Positions 40,231-48,589 of a stretch of DNA of 64,000 nt are shown here, one piece after another. The notes under the pieces were generated by a model that was not told the DNA's origin, made no database searches, and worked only from the letters and a program-made list of their open reading frames with translations. Position numbers and translations under genes: made by a program. Each line of letters opens with the position of its first letter. The stretch's first letter is position 1. The stretch lies in contig NC_088932.1 of NCBI RefSeq assembly GCF_038396675.1, forward strand, positions 31,036,501 to 31,100,500. Reading direction: 5' to 3'. The stretch is from Hydra vulgaris (taxonomy: Eukaryota; Cnidaria; Hydrozoa; Anthoathecata; Hydridae).

Positions 40231-41038
40231 ATGGTTTTTAAGTGTTGTGTCACTGGATGCAGAGGTAACTACGATGTTATCAAGTCTGTAAAAGTTTTTC
40301 GCCTTCCAAATAAAAAAAATGTAGATGAACGAAAAAGATGGATAAGTGATATACTTTGCGAGAATATTCTAGATAACCCAAATACTTTTATTTGCGAAGA
40401 TCATTATCCTAAAGATTATGAAAAAGTTTTAGTTTATGGAAAGTTAAGACCAAAATATCCACCATCTGTATTTTCTTGTGTAAATCCAAGTCAAATTCCG
40501 ACTCCGCATGCACCGCCAAGATCAACAACTAAATCATTGCCATCTTTAAGTAATATTGTGTCTGATGAAATGCAGGATTTTTTAAAGGCTGACAAAATTT
40601 CATCCTTTGAAGATTTGTGTAATAAAATAAAGTCTAAAACTATCTTCCATTTCCAATAACATCAAATATTGATGGAAACTGTTTACATCTTCAATCTGCT
40701 AATACATTGAACAACTTGGGTGTTCCAAAGTTTATTTTGAAAATAAAAAATGATTTACCCTTTGATTGCTACCACTGTGGTGTTAAGTGCACCATAAAAC
40801 CTTTTTCTTACAATCATATGAATAATATTGACTGTTTTAGTTGGCTCCATGCTGCTATACGCTATCTGAATTTTTTGCAATTGATCACAAGAAAAGTATT
40901 ATTATAGAACAAATGTTAAGTACAAACTCATTAGTGTTCATTGGTAAAAAAAAATATTCTCTTGATATGGTTGCTAGGGCGTTTGAATACTTTTCATTGT
41001 CAAAATCTCTTTGTTCTCGCTTTCGTGTGATGATATAG
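40231..41038 (+). pseudogene. THAP / P-element-like transposase, truncated
   Basis: The first frame (40231-40659) opens with a THAP zinc-finger domain: MVFKCCVTGCRGNY, a VFRLP block, a Trp (RKRWISDI) and CEDHYPKDY, fitting C2CH spacing with the following proline-rich tail. Later frames (40707-41035) read CFSWLHAAIRYLNFLQL and KYSLDMVARAFEYFSLSKSL, matching the segment before the catalytic domain in THAP9/P-element transposases. Frameshifts near 40655 and 40860 break it. The similarity ends abruptly at about 41036, where the viral-looking DNA begins, so the gene is truncated by the junction. Confidence 0.65.
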
Positions 41039-41256
41039 TATATTGGAAAAGTTTGCGACCAAGAGACCGTCCGTCCGAGTTCAAAAAAATAGTTTAAAAA
41101 ACGTGAAACCGGTCACAACCGATCGACCAACCGATCAATCGAAAGGATCCGAGAAAAAAAAAAGCGTCCAAGTAAAAAAAAAAGAATGACGTCACGCGGA
41201 TGCGCAGATGTAAAATAAAGAATAAGGTGTAAAAATTTTTTTATATAAAAAAACTG
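41039..41256. other. Left junction / possible viral terminus, GC-richer
   Basis: A non-coding stretch richer in G and C than its surroundings (GACCAAGAGACCGTCCGTCC near 41057; GGTCACAACCGATCGACCAA near 41109) lies exactly between the truncated THAP gene and the first viral-type ORF. It could be one end of the integrated genome. The partner terminus is outside the window. Confidence 0.4.
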
Positions 41257-41412
41257 TTAGAAATAAAAATTATTCTGTTCCCTGAAAATAGGGTAGTGTT
41301 TTTTCACAAAATTCTCAAACGTTATGTTTGGGTTACGTTTTTTTCCAATCGTGATGAAAGAATTATAAATATCGAGTTCTTCAATGAATCGTTTGTTAAA
41401 TTTTGTAGCCAT
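41257..41412 (-). CDS. Small hypothetical viral-type protein (51 aa)
   Basis: ATG at 41412 opens MATKFNKRFIEELDIYNSFI and runs 51 codons to TAA. The frame is too short to be sure. It is retained because it lies at normal spacing at the end of the minus-strand gene block and has protein-like composition. Upstream near 41490 another copy of the pre-ATG motif (TTTTTTAGCAAACTAATACA) precedes a 15-codon frame (MMENSNFVVKNIILS), which may be the true start followed by an intron or frameshift. Confidence 0.35.
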   Translation of the reverse strand: MATKFNKRFIEELDIYNSFITIGKKRNPNITFENFVKKHYPIFREQNNFYF

Positions 41413-41559
41413 TTCCACAACGAATAATAATTTTTTTTATGATAAAATAATATTTTTTACCACAAAATTTGAATTTTCCATCATTGTATTAGTTTGCTAA
41501 AAAATAAAAATTTATTCATAATAATATTTACAAAATTTATTCATAATAGTATTTACAGT

Positions 41560-41799
41560 TTAAATTAAATGGGGGGCGTCACAAATCCATTCTTCTTCGA
41601 TCCTAAAGGGAGGAGCGTCACATATTGATTTTTCTTCTATTTTTTCTTGTAATTGTTTTGTTTTTAAGTTTATAAATTTATTGCACTTTACAAAATTAAG
41701 ACCTCGGAGAGGTCTTTTTAATTTCATGTTTGGTTGTTGGAATTCAAAAGATGAAGCGACGAGTTCCGTTTCCGAATTTTCATCATTATTAATATTCAT
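41560..41799 (-). CDS. Hypothetical 79-aa protein with internal ICDAP repeat
   Basis: ATG at 41799 opens MNINNDENSETELVASSFEF. The middle is Lys-rich (MKLKRPLRGLNFVKCNKFIN) and the C-terminus holds a short tandem duplication, IEEKSICDAPPF then IEEEWICDAPHL. No known domain. Intact frame, first in a run of minus-strand genes. A T/A-rich leader without the full pre-ATG motif precedes it. Confidence 0.5.
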   Translation of the reverse strand: MNINNDENSETELVASSFEFQQPNMKLKRPLRGLNFVKCNKFINLKTKQLQEKIEEKSICDAPPFRIEEEWICDAPHLI

Positions 41800-41946
41800 T
41801 TTTTATTTATATTTAAAAAAAAGAATGTTAGTATAAAGTTGTATAAAAAAAGAGGAATAAAAAATAAAAAAAATAAGGAATAAAAAAAGACAAATTTAAT
41901 AAAAAAAATATATTCTAAAATAAAAAAATACAAGTTATTTTGGTAG

Positions 41947-42190
41947 TTTACAAGCTTGACACGAGCCACATTTTTTTTACACAAAAGTATTTTTGGTTTA
42001 ATAATCGTGATTGAGTGAGAGAATCCTTTTGTAAACGAAAATAGTAGAGATACATGGCTGTAAAAAAGAAAAAAAAATGAGTTAAAATAAATAAAAAAAT
42101 AGAATTTTTAAAAAATAAAAAAAAATACCTTTTATTTGATTTCTAACTCTTTTGCTGGGTTTTTTTAGTATATCCACTTTTGTTTATTTT
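41947..42190 (-). pseudogene. Possible small spliced gene remnant
   Basis: On the minus strand a well-kept pre-ATG motif (GCAAAACTAATTAAAAAAAT) is followed by ATA where ATG is expected (near 42180) and a short frame NKSGYTKKTQQKS ending in TAG. Then comes a donor-like AAAAG|GTATTT (42127) and, 74 bases later, an acceptor TTTTTTACAG (ending 42054) before a 35-codon frame starting MYLYYFRLQKDSLTQSRLLN. It reads as a two-exon gene that has lost its start and gained a stop. Low certainty. Confidence 0.3.
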
Positions 42191-42204
42191 TTTAATTAGT
42201 TTTG

Positions 42205-42705
42205 CTATAAATATAAAATAGCATCATTTTTATGTACAAATTGATGAGAAATAATATAATCATATTGCTCTAAAACCCAATGAATATAATTTTTTAATAT
42301 ATAAAAATGATCATATTGTGTATTATTTAAAAATGGTAGAATACAATGTGAATTAAAAATTTTAACACTTATATATATGAAAAAAGCTTGATCGAAAAAA
42401 AATTCAAAATGTTCTCTGTATAAAAATCAAGGTCCAATTTCGGTTTTCTTGTAAAAAGTTTGAGTCCAAATAATATATTTATCCGAATCGTAATATTCAA
42501 TAGGAATGACTTTGGCAAGTTCTTTTAAAAATGTTTCCATTTCAACTTGTATTCTTGCTAATCCCACTTTTCTTTTGCATAATTGTTTTTAAGTAGGTAT
42601 TTTTTCGTATTTATAGTCAAACTTTGTTTGTGGACAAAACCATACCCATTTGTAATAATGCATGTTGTATTCTTCAAAACTTTTTCTTTGCATTTTTGGT
42701 TCCGT
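42205..42705 (-). pseudogene. LCKRK-family paralogue C (function unknown)
   Basis: Third member of a tandem family. The motif leader ends at ACG (42705-42703) where the others have ATG; an in-frame ATG follows four codons later (42693, MQRKSFEEYNMHYYKWVWFC). Shared blocks: LCKRKVGLARIQVEMETF (near 42590), a Tyr/Trp-rich middle and a C-terminal YIHWVLEQYDYIISHQF. A TAA interrupts before LCKRK and a TGA lies in the middle, so the copy is broken. No domain recognised. The shared layout with the next two genes indicates tandem duplication in the viral genome. Confidence 0.55.
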
Positions 42706-42720
42706 TTTTTAATAGTTTAG

Positions 42721-43190
42721 CTATAAATATAAAATATTATTTTTATAATGTGCAAAATTATTTTCATTAATATAATAATATTGATCTACTGCCCATTGAA
42801 CGTATTTTATAATACAATTATAAAAAAAATCAAGTTCTTCATTTTTAATATAATGATTATAATAGTGTGATCTAAACATTTGGTACAAATAAGATATAAT
42901 TTTTCTTTGTAACCAAAAAAATAAATTGTGATCGCTTAAAGAACTAAATTCACAAATATAAAAAAAATCATCAGAACTGTTTTCATTATAATGACGATAT
43001 AAAACCCAAGCTGATCTTTTAATAATTCCAATGCAATTCTAATTCTTCTAACAGCTAATTTTCTTTTACATAATTCTTTTAACGATTTCATGTTTCGATC
43101 TATGTTATTTTTTGTTTCGCCTATAAACCAACTGACAATGTGGATGATGTCGTATTCATAAAAGTGTTTGTTTCTTTTGAAATTTTGCAT
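42721..43190 (-). pseudogene. LCKRK-family paralogue B (function unknown)
   Basis: ATG at 43190, directly after an intact pre-ATG motif (TTTTTTTAGACAACTAATAA). Opens MQNFKRNKHFYEYDIIHIVS, then LKELCKRKLAVRRIRIALEL, the block that defines the family. A frameshift near 43000 separates it from a continuation (LFFWLQRKIISYLYQMFRSH) and another in a T-run near 42825 from the conserved tail YVQWAVDQYYYINENNF. Expected length about 155 residues. No known domain. Confidence 0.6.
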
Positions 43191-43213
43191 TTTTTATTAG
43201 TTGTCTAAAAAAA
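43188..43213 (-). promoter_or_regulatory. Shared pre-ATG motif copy
   Basis: Read on the minus strand: TTTTTTTAGACAACTAATAA, then AAAATG, starting LCKRK paralogue B. Confidence 0.65.
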
Positions 43214-43214
43214 A

Positions 43215-43948
43215 TTAAAAAAATTGATTTACAATATTAAAGTGAATAAAACAAGGTTCAGTAGTATAAAAATATTGTTGTTTGGCCCAATTTATATATT
43301 CCATTGTTAAATGATATAGTTTTTTCATTAAATGTGTTTCTAGTTGTTTACATGGATCAGCAAATACGATATTTCTGTAAAAAGTAAATGAAATAATTTG
43401 TAAAGATAACGTCTTTGAAGATGAAAAAATAATAAATGATTTTTTTAACATTCAAAAAGGAATCCAATTCAAAACGAATTAGTGAATGAAAGCCGTAGAA
43501 CAATAATCTAATTTCATCTTTATTTTTCCATTTGGTGAGTGGTAGTTTGGTTTTATCGAATAGAGAAAAGATTTTATTTTGCAACTGTTCAAATTCTAAT
43601 TAAATTTGTTGATGTGCCAAGGTTCTTTTACATAAATCTTTCAAGGTGAGTTGAGATTGATTTTCATGGGTAAATTTGTTTGAGTTATCCAATGTAATAT
43701 CGTCATAATGAAAAAGATAATAAGAAAAATGACGTTCTTGTGGGTTAAACCAAAGTAGTGTTTCTTGTTCAAAGTTTTTAATGTGAGAACGAATATTTTC
43801 CAAAAAACGGCAACGATCTCTTGTTTTTTGTCCATTTTTATGACTTTTTTTCTCGTTTCATTTGTTTTTCACGTTTATGTAGAAAGTAGTGAAATGAAGT
43901 AAGTTCTCTATCAAGTATGGCGCCAATATTGCCCCAGTTGCTGCCCAT
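43215..43948 (-). pseudogene. LCKRK-family paralogue A (function unknown)
   Basis: Starts MGSNWGNIGAILDRELTSFH at 43948 after a pre-ATG motif. A one-base shift in an A7 run (near 43848) breaks the frame. The second part carries FNPQERHFSYYLFHYDDITL and the family block LKDLCKRTLAHQQI, immediately followed in frame by TAA (near 43600) and then LEFEQLQNKIFSLFDKTKLP. A further shift near 43450 leads to the conserved tail YINWAKQQYFYTTEPCF and the stop at 43215. About 240 residues if uninterrupted, the longest of the three copies. Function unknown. Confidence 0.6.
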
Positions 43949-43972
43949 TTTTTTAATTAGTTGTCAAAAAAA
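43946..43972 (-). promoter_or_regulatory. Shared pre-ATG motif copy
   Basis: Minus strand: TTTTTTTTGACAACTAATTA, then A-run and ATG; the TAG is TTG here. Confidence 0.55.
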
Positions 43973-44009
43973 AATTACAATTATATAAAAATACAATAAA
44001 AAAAAGTTT

Positions 44010-45315
44010 TTAGAGGAATTCAGATTCTTGAGCACATTCAGGTGCTTCAGGTGGTTCGGCATTAAGAAAATGATAAAAATTGAAAAGTTCTTCTTTTTTG
44101 GATTCTACAACAGCACTTGGATAAAATGTATTGGGTGGAGAGTAAATAGGTTGTAAATTTTTCACTACGCTTTCTTCATAAGTAGGTAGACGTGGTATTT
44201 GATTTTTACATTTATTGACAATATCCATTCGATGAATTGCTTTGCATAATACAAGTAAATATTCTAACTTGCTTTCTAATGATTCGTAAATATGTCCTTG
44301 TTCGTTTTGTATAGTGTTATCTTTAAAGTACTCTACAATATCCAAACCATTTTTTAAAGTTTCTTTGATTCCAAATGGTATTCTTAGTATAAATTTGATA
44401 GATCTTAAAAAATTTATCTTTATCTCTCAAGATACAAATAACTTTTTTGGTCAAAGGCCATTTTAAAGCATCGTCAAGATCACCTCGTAATAATTGAAAG
44501 TAAATGGCTAGATTATTTACGTTGGTACTTCGAGTAAAAATTTTTATACGATAACGATAACCTTCTAATGTGTAAATGGGTTCAGCATAAAATGCTTCAT
44601 CTGATAGTAGTCTGAGATTCATTTGATCTAGTTTGATGATTTGCGTGTCTGTAAAGATGTGCTGTATTACTTTTACTTCTTTGCTTTGTTGAATTGATTT
44701 TTTTAGTACTAAGAATTCTGTGCTGTTTTCTTCTACGATTTGATTGAGTTTTGTTATTTCTTGTTTGAGATGTTGAGTATCTTGTTGATTTGCAAAACCA
44801 TCATGTTGTCATAGAAGAGATTTTTTAATTCTGTCATTTCTTTGTTCATTTGTTTTAGGGTTTGATGAAGTTTGACATTCTCTTCTTTTAGGTTTATAAT
44901 TTCTTGGTCTTTTTCTTTTGAGTTGACTATTTGTTTAGTTGTGATTTCTTGAAGATTTTTAATGCTATTTATGTTGTAGTTGAATGCAAGATTTAAATAG
45001 TTTAAGTTTGTTTTACCATCTTGAATAATTTGTTCCATATGATGATGTTGTTGATCTTTATATTGACGAAAACACATAACAGAGTGTTCATAGTAATCTT
45101 TATCATTTACTTTGGTATTACAAAAAAAGCATATTTTTTTGTATGTCTAGAAATTCATAATCACATTCGTGGTTTAACAAATCTTGCACCATTTTTTTAC
45201 ACGTAAAACATTCGTGTGAGAATTGCTCTGTAGAACAATCTTTTTGATGATCCATAAGTTCTTTTGCAGTAAATTCTTTGTCACAAAAACAGCATGGATA
45301 TACGTTGTCTGCCAT
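44010..45315 (-). pseudogene. TRAF-like protein: zinc fingers, coiled coil, MATH domain
   Basis: Starts at 45315 after a pre-ATG motif. The N-terminus (45315-45118) holds two TRAF-type zinc motifs, CCFCDKEF...HQKDC and CFTCKKM...HEC. A long Glu/Lys/Asn-rich coiled coil follows (45077-44754, IINLKEENVKLHQTLKQMNK). Then comes a TRAF-C/MATH domain (44622-44323) with GYRYRIKIF, then LRGDLDDALKWPLTKKVICI, the TRAF 'G.D..L.WPF' signature, and IVEYFKDNTI at its end. A unique tail rich in Pro and Glu follows (PRLPTYEESV; EPPEAPECAQES). Frames change near 45115, 44760 and 44380, so this copy is broken. TRAFs are adaptors of TNF-receptor/Toll signalling; a viral homologue would be expected to interfere with or rewire that pathway (inference). 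Confidence 0.75.
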
Positions 45316-45340
45316 TTTTTTATTAGTTGATGAAAAAAAT
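45313..45340 (-). promoter_or_regulatory. Shared pre-ATG motif copy
   Basis: Minus strand: TTTTTTTCATCAACTAATAA, then A-run and ATG of the TRAF-like gene. Confidence 0.55.
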
Positions 45341-45479
45341 TATTTATTTATATAAAAAAGCATAATATTGTATAATAAATATACTCTAATAAATATAATA
45401 TTGTATAATAAATATACAATAATAAAAAATATACTCGTCTTTTTTTAATATAAAAGAATTAATAAATAAATAAAACGAC

Positions 45480-45653
45480 TCAATAAAACAATAAAAGAAT
45501 TAAAATTAAAAAAATGTTCGTTTCGATATCTTCAATATCTTGTTCCTTGAATATAACGTTAAATGTTATATCTTCTACTTTTTTATTTTCTGGTTCTTCA
45601 AAGACGTCTCCAAAACCAGGAAACATATCATCAAAATCATCATTGTTATTCAT
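45480..45653 (-). CDS. Small acidic protein with hydrophobic C-terminus (57 aa)
   Basis: ATG at 45653 sits right after a strong motif (TTTTTTTAGACAACTAAAAT). The product begins MNNNDDFDDMFPGFGDVFEE, is highly acidic, and ends in a hydrophobic run (IFLILILLLFY) that may be a membrane tail or read-out into AT-rich sequence. No family recognised. Intact frame. Confidence 0.5.
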   Translation of the reverse strand: MNNNDDFDDMFPGFGDVFEEPENKKVEDITFNVIFKEQDIEDIETNIFLILILLLFY

Positions 45654-45679
45654 TTTTTATTTTAGTTGTCTAAAAAAAA
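45651..45679 (-). promoter_or_regulatory. Shared pre-ATG motif copy
   Basis: Minus strand: TTTTTTTAGACAACTAAAAT, then A-run and ATG of the small acidic protein. Confidence 0.6.
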
Positions 45680-45704
45680 GATATATTTACAAAAAAACAA
45701 ATAT

Positions 45705-46330
45705 TTACAAATTGAGTTCAGGCAAATCATCCATTTTATTGATAACGTCTAAAATATATTGTTCCCAATCCATTTCGTTTATAATGTCATGAATTTCTAT
45801 TTGTTCTACTTCTTTTTCTGCTTCTTCTTCTATCATTTCTTTTTTTAGCTCTTCAATATAATCCATTTCTTCCATTTCTTCTATATCTTGTAGTAATTGT
45901 TCTAAATAATTTTTATAATCTTCCTCTGTTATTTCTTCCATTTCCATTAATTCTTTCAAATCCTGTTCTTCTTGCTTTGAGAATAACAAGTCGTGGTAAC
46001 AAATAGTCTCCTCGTTGATATATTCTCCATAACTTAGTTTCTCCGCGCAGCGGCCTTGCTTGGCAAGGTTCGTGTTTCGGAGTTAAAGAGTTAAGAGAGG
46101 GTTGCACCACGAATAACAACAAAAAAAAAAAAAAAAAAAAACACAAAAAAAATGAGCAGCCTCCTCGACTGTAGTGGCCCCCCTCGGGCCTTGGGGAGGT
46201 GAATAATCTAAAAAAAAAAAAAAAAAAAAAAAACTAAGAGAAAAAAAATAAAATGTATAAAAATATAAAAAGAATAAAAAGAAAAAAGTGGATATGCTTA
46301 CCATCCACATTTTTTGATGTATTGTTTCAT
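45705..46330 (-). pseudogene. Glu-rich acidic protein, probably the 3' exon of a spliced gene
   Basis: The 45989-45705 frame is about one-third Glu/Asp (MEEITEEDYKNYLEQLLQDI) and predicted to be helical. No ATG opens it; the frame extends upstream to NEETICYHD. Further upstream, 46330 has a pre-ATG motif and a 10-codon frame (MKQYIKKCGW) ending at a consensus donor G|GTAAGC. An acceptor with an extreme T-run (near 46205) precedes a GC-rich patch reading DYSPPQGPRGATTVEEAA, with another 23-base T-run near 46120. These pieces look like exons of one gene, but phases do not all agree, so the structure is uncertain. Confidence 0.4.
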
Positions 46331-46377
46331 TTTTTTAATATATTAGTTTGCTAAAATAAAAAAAAGTTCCAAAAAAA

Positions 46378-46695
46378 CTATTGTAATATAAAGTTTTGTA
46401 ATATTGTCATGCATTCATGTATATTATTTAAAAGATCTTGATTTTTATCATTGTCACTTGAAAGGTATAACGCCCAATTCCATAATGAATCGTATAAAAT
46501 ATGTGCTGCTTTCATTTCTGTTCCATGTTTTTGATATATTAAATTTAACAATCTATGAATTTTTTCGTTTGTGACATGATAGTCTTGTTGTATACATACA
46601 ATTTCTCTTTTTTTAAAACCAAGATATTCAGCCAAACATTCCCATTGCAATTGTAAACAAGCAGCTATTTTTAGTTTAATTTGTATAAAATTCAT
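46378..46695 (-). CDS. Death-fold-like protein (105 aa)
   Basis: ATG at 46695, directly after TTTTTTAGCAAAA. The core WECLAEYLGFKKREIVCIQQ has the spacing of a death-domain helix 1-3 signature (W..LA..LG....EI..I), followed by NEKIHRLLNLIYQKHG and AAHILYDSLWNWALYL, where an amphipathic helix set is expected. Length and predicted all-helical content fit a single death-fold domain. The frame is intact. Death-fold proteins act in apoptosis and innate-immune signalling. A degenerate second copy lies just upstream. Family call from pattern only; a structure prediction would decide. Confidence 0.55.
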   Translation of the reverse strand: MNFIQIKLKIAACLQLQWECLAEYLGFKKREIVCIQQDYHVTNEKIHRLLNLIYQKHGTEMKAAHILYDSLWNWALYLSSDNDKNQDLLNNIHECMTILQNFILQ

Positions 46696-46708
46696 TTTTG
46701 CTAAAAAA

Positions 46709-46992
46709 TTAATATAAATAATTGAATATAAATAATTTACATTGTTGTATATTATATAAAAGTTCTTTATCTTCCCATATGGATAAAACAAAATACAAAT
46801 GTTTTATTGCCAACTTTTTGTTTGTTTGTCTTAGTATAAATATTGTTAAAATGTTTTTTATTTTATCAAATGTTTTTATGTAATTCTTATTGATTTTTTT
46901 ATTTCATATCTTTTAAAATTCAACAGAAACGCCATTTCTTTCCATTCATGATGGAGTTGTTTTGCAGTGTAATTTATTATTTCTTTAATCAT
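46709..46992 (-). pseudogene. Second death-fold-like protein, frameshifted
   Basis: ATG at 46992 opens MIKEIINYTAKQLHHEWKEM, continuing AFLLNFKRYEIKK, which parallels the W..LA..L.FK..EI block of the neighbouring gene. A one-base shift in an A7 run (near 46895) breaks the frame. The rest (KNILTIFILRQTNKKLAIKH then LYFVLSIW and LLYNIQQC) also aligns with that gene in order and spacing. Likely a tandem paralogue. Confidence 0.45.
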
Positions 46993-47123
46993 TTTTATTC
47001 TATTATATATAAAATAGTAATATATTTGTATATCAAAATATTAATATATATAAAAAATAAAAAAATAAAAAAAGACTACAAAAAATTTATTTTCTAAAAA
47101 AATATTTACAAATTAATAAAAAA

Positions 47124-47639
47124 CTATAAATTTTCTAGATCTGGACTCTCTAAAGAAAAGACAGAGAGAATATTAAAAAATTATTTATACTTTTTTTTAT
47201 AAATAAAAAGGATCAAGTTCAACTAACGAGGAGAGTAGTCCCAATGCGACGGACCCACTTCTCTGTTTTGTGGTGGATATGGATTTTCTAAAAAAAAGAG
47301 GGAAATATTAAAAAAAATTTATTTTTTTATTAAAAAAAAACTAGTAAAGTTAAACTTACGACGAGTGTGGGTAGACCTTGTTCTATCTACAAAATTTGTT
47401 TCTACAAATTTCCGAAAGTCGGATAATCTTCGTAATTCTTCGTCTATAAGAAAATAGTATTATAAAAAAATAATTTTTTTTATTATAGATGTAAACCATA
47501 AAACAATTACCTCTTTTTGCATTGTACGCAAACACTTGATTGATGGGACGTTTTTATTATTTTGAATAATGTAAAGCTGGTCCGAAAGGCTATCGTTAAA
47601 TAGTTCATATTTAACTTTATTATTTGTAATATAATTCAT
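47124..47639 (-). CDS. Four-exon hypothetical gene with short introns
   Basis: Minus-strand exons: 47639-47511 (MNYITNNKVKYELFNDSLSD...), 47443-47360 (EELRRLSDFRKFVETNFVDR...), 47287-47228 (NPYPPQNREVGPSHWDYSP) and 47149-47124 (SPDLENL, stop). Donors GTAATT, GTAAGT, GTTAGT and acceptors TTATAG, TTTTTTTTAG, TTCTTTAG give introns of 67, 72 and 78 bases. Junctions 2-3 and 3-4 both fall in the same codon phase and restore an open frame. Exon 1 as drawn is one base out of phase with exon 2, so a small indel or a different donor is needed. The C-terminus is Pro-rich. Function unknown. Confidence 0.55.
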
Positions 47640-47740
47640 TATAATTAAAAAATAGGTTTATTTAGAAATAAATACTATATTATTTTTTTTGTAATAAATA
47701 AAAAATAGTTATAAATATAAAAATATCATTTTTTATAAAA

Positions 47741-48082
47741 ATGCCTAAAATAAGGTATACTCCTAGATTATTAAACACTGTTAATATGGCGCGTACAAAA
47801 ACAACAGTTCCTAGAACAAAAAAAGCAGTTCAAACACAAACAATTACAAAACAGAGTTCAACATCGACACAGACTGAAAGTCAGTATTTACCGAGCAATT
47901 GTAAAAGAATATTATCATGTTTACGAAGAACAAATAACAGATATAAAGATAATAAAACAAATCGTAAACTTGGAAGAGTTGGTAAAAGAATAAAACGCTG
48001 GGTTCATACTGCCGAATCCTATGTCGATATTAAACATCAATTAAAAGAAGCAAACTTAAGACGAAAAAATAGACAAAAATAA
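47741..48082 (+). CDS. Basic core-like protein with histone-H3-like ARTK segment
   Basis: Frame from 47741 gives 113 residues; an internal ATG at 47786 would give a product beginning MARTKTTVPRTKKAVQTQTI. After Met removal this starts ARTKT, close to the histone H3 tail (ARTKQT). The rest is Lys/Arg/Thr/Gln-rich, with RYKDNKTNRKLGRVGKRIKR near the C-terminus, a block shared with the gene at 49382. Small, strongly basic, no acidic stretch: fits a DNA-condensing virion core protein (inference). Which start is used is open; sequence just before the internal ATG (CCTAGATTATTAAACACTG) resembles the pre-ATG motif. Confidence 0.55.
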   Translation: MPKIRYTPRLLNTVNMARTKTTVPRTKKAVQTQTITKQSSTSTQTESQYLPSNCKRILSCLRRTNNRYKDNKTNRKLGRVGKRIKRWVHTAESYVDIKHQLKEANLRRKNRQK

Positions 48083-48101
48083 TGTATCATTGTTAATAAA
48101 T

Positions 48102-48589
48102 TTACAAATGTAATTTAAATGTTTTATTGATATTATATTTTAATTTTCTTACTTTTCTTCTCATTTTTTTATTATTATTTATACGATTTTTTTTCTAAAA
48201 AAAAAATGATTTTTTTGAAAAAAACTAACATGTTTAATTTAAAAAAAATATATAAAATAATAACTTACTTTTTTTATAGACTCGTTAACGGTTGTTGTTT
48301 TTATAGGTGGTTCTTCTTTTGATTTTTTTTCTTTAATTGTTTCATTGATAATAGTTTTATTTTTTATTGTGAAATCAATTTCATCGCCACAATTAAAAAT
48401 ATTTAAATATAAAAATTCTAACTCTGGTTCTTCATCTTCAATTACTATAACTTCGGCTTCTGACATAATTTCATCATCGCTTATTTTAATTTCGTCTTCA
48501 GAAAAGTCTATTTCGTTTCCAATGACTTTATCGTCCATTAGATACTTTGTATTTTTCACTGAAAGTTTTGTGAAGCGCGTTTTGGCCAT
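48102..48589 (-). CDS. Two-exon protein, acidic body with basic tail
   Basis: ATG at 48589 (MAKTRFTKLSVKNTKYLMDD), chosen over an upstream non-ATG frame. Exon 1 (48589-48269, 107 codons) has an acidic centre (EAEVIVIEDEEPELEFLYLN) and ends at AAA|GTAAGT. A 74-base intron ends in TTTTTTTTTTAG (48195). Exon 2 (48194-48102) continues in phase 0 for 30 codons of basic sequence (KKMRRKVRKLKYNINK) to a TAA. The total is about 137 residues. The exact phase match makes the intron credible. The bipartite charge could suit a chaperone or DNA-associated role; no family recognised. Confidence 0.6.

Noticed and set aside
45021..45792. Plus-strand frames opposite the TRAF-like and acidic genes
   Set aside because: Ser/Ile/Phe-rich complements of Glu/Lys-rich coding sequence; no start motif.
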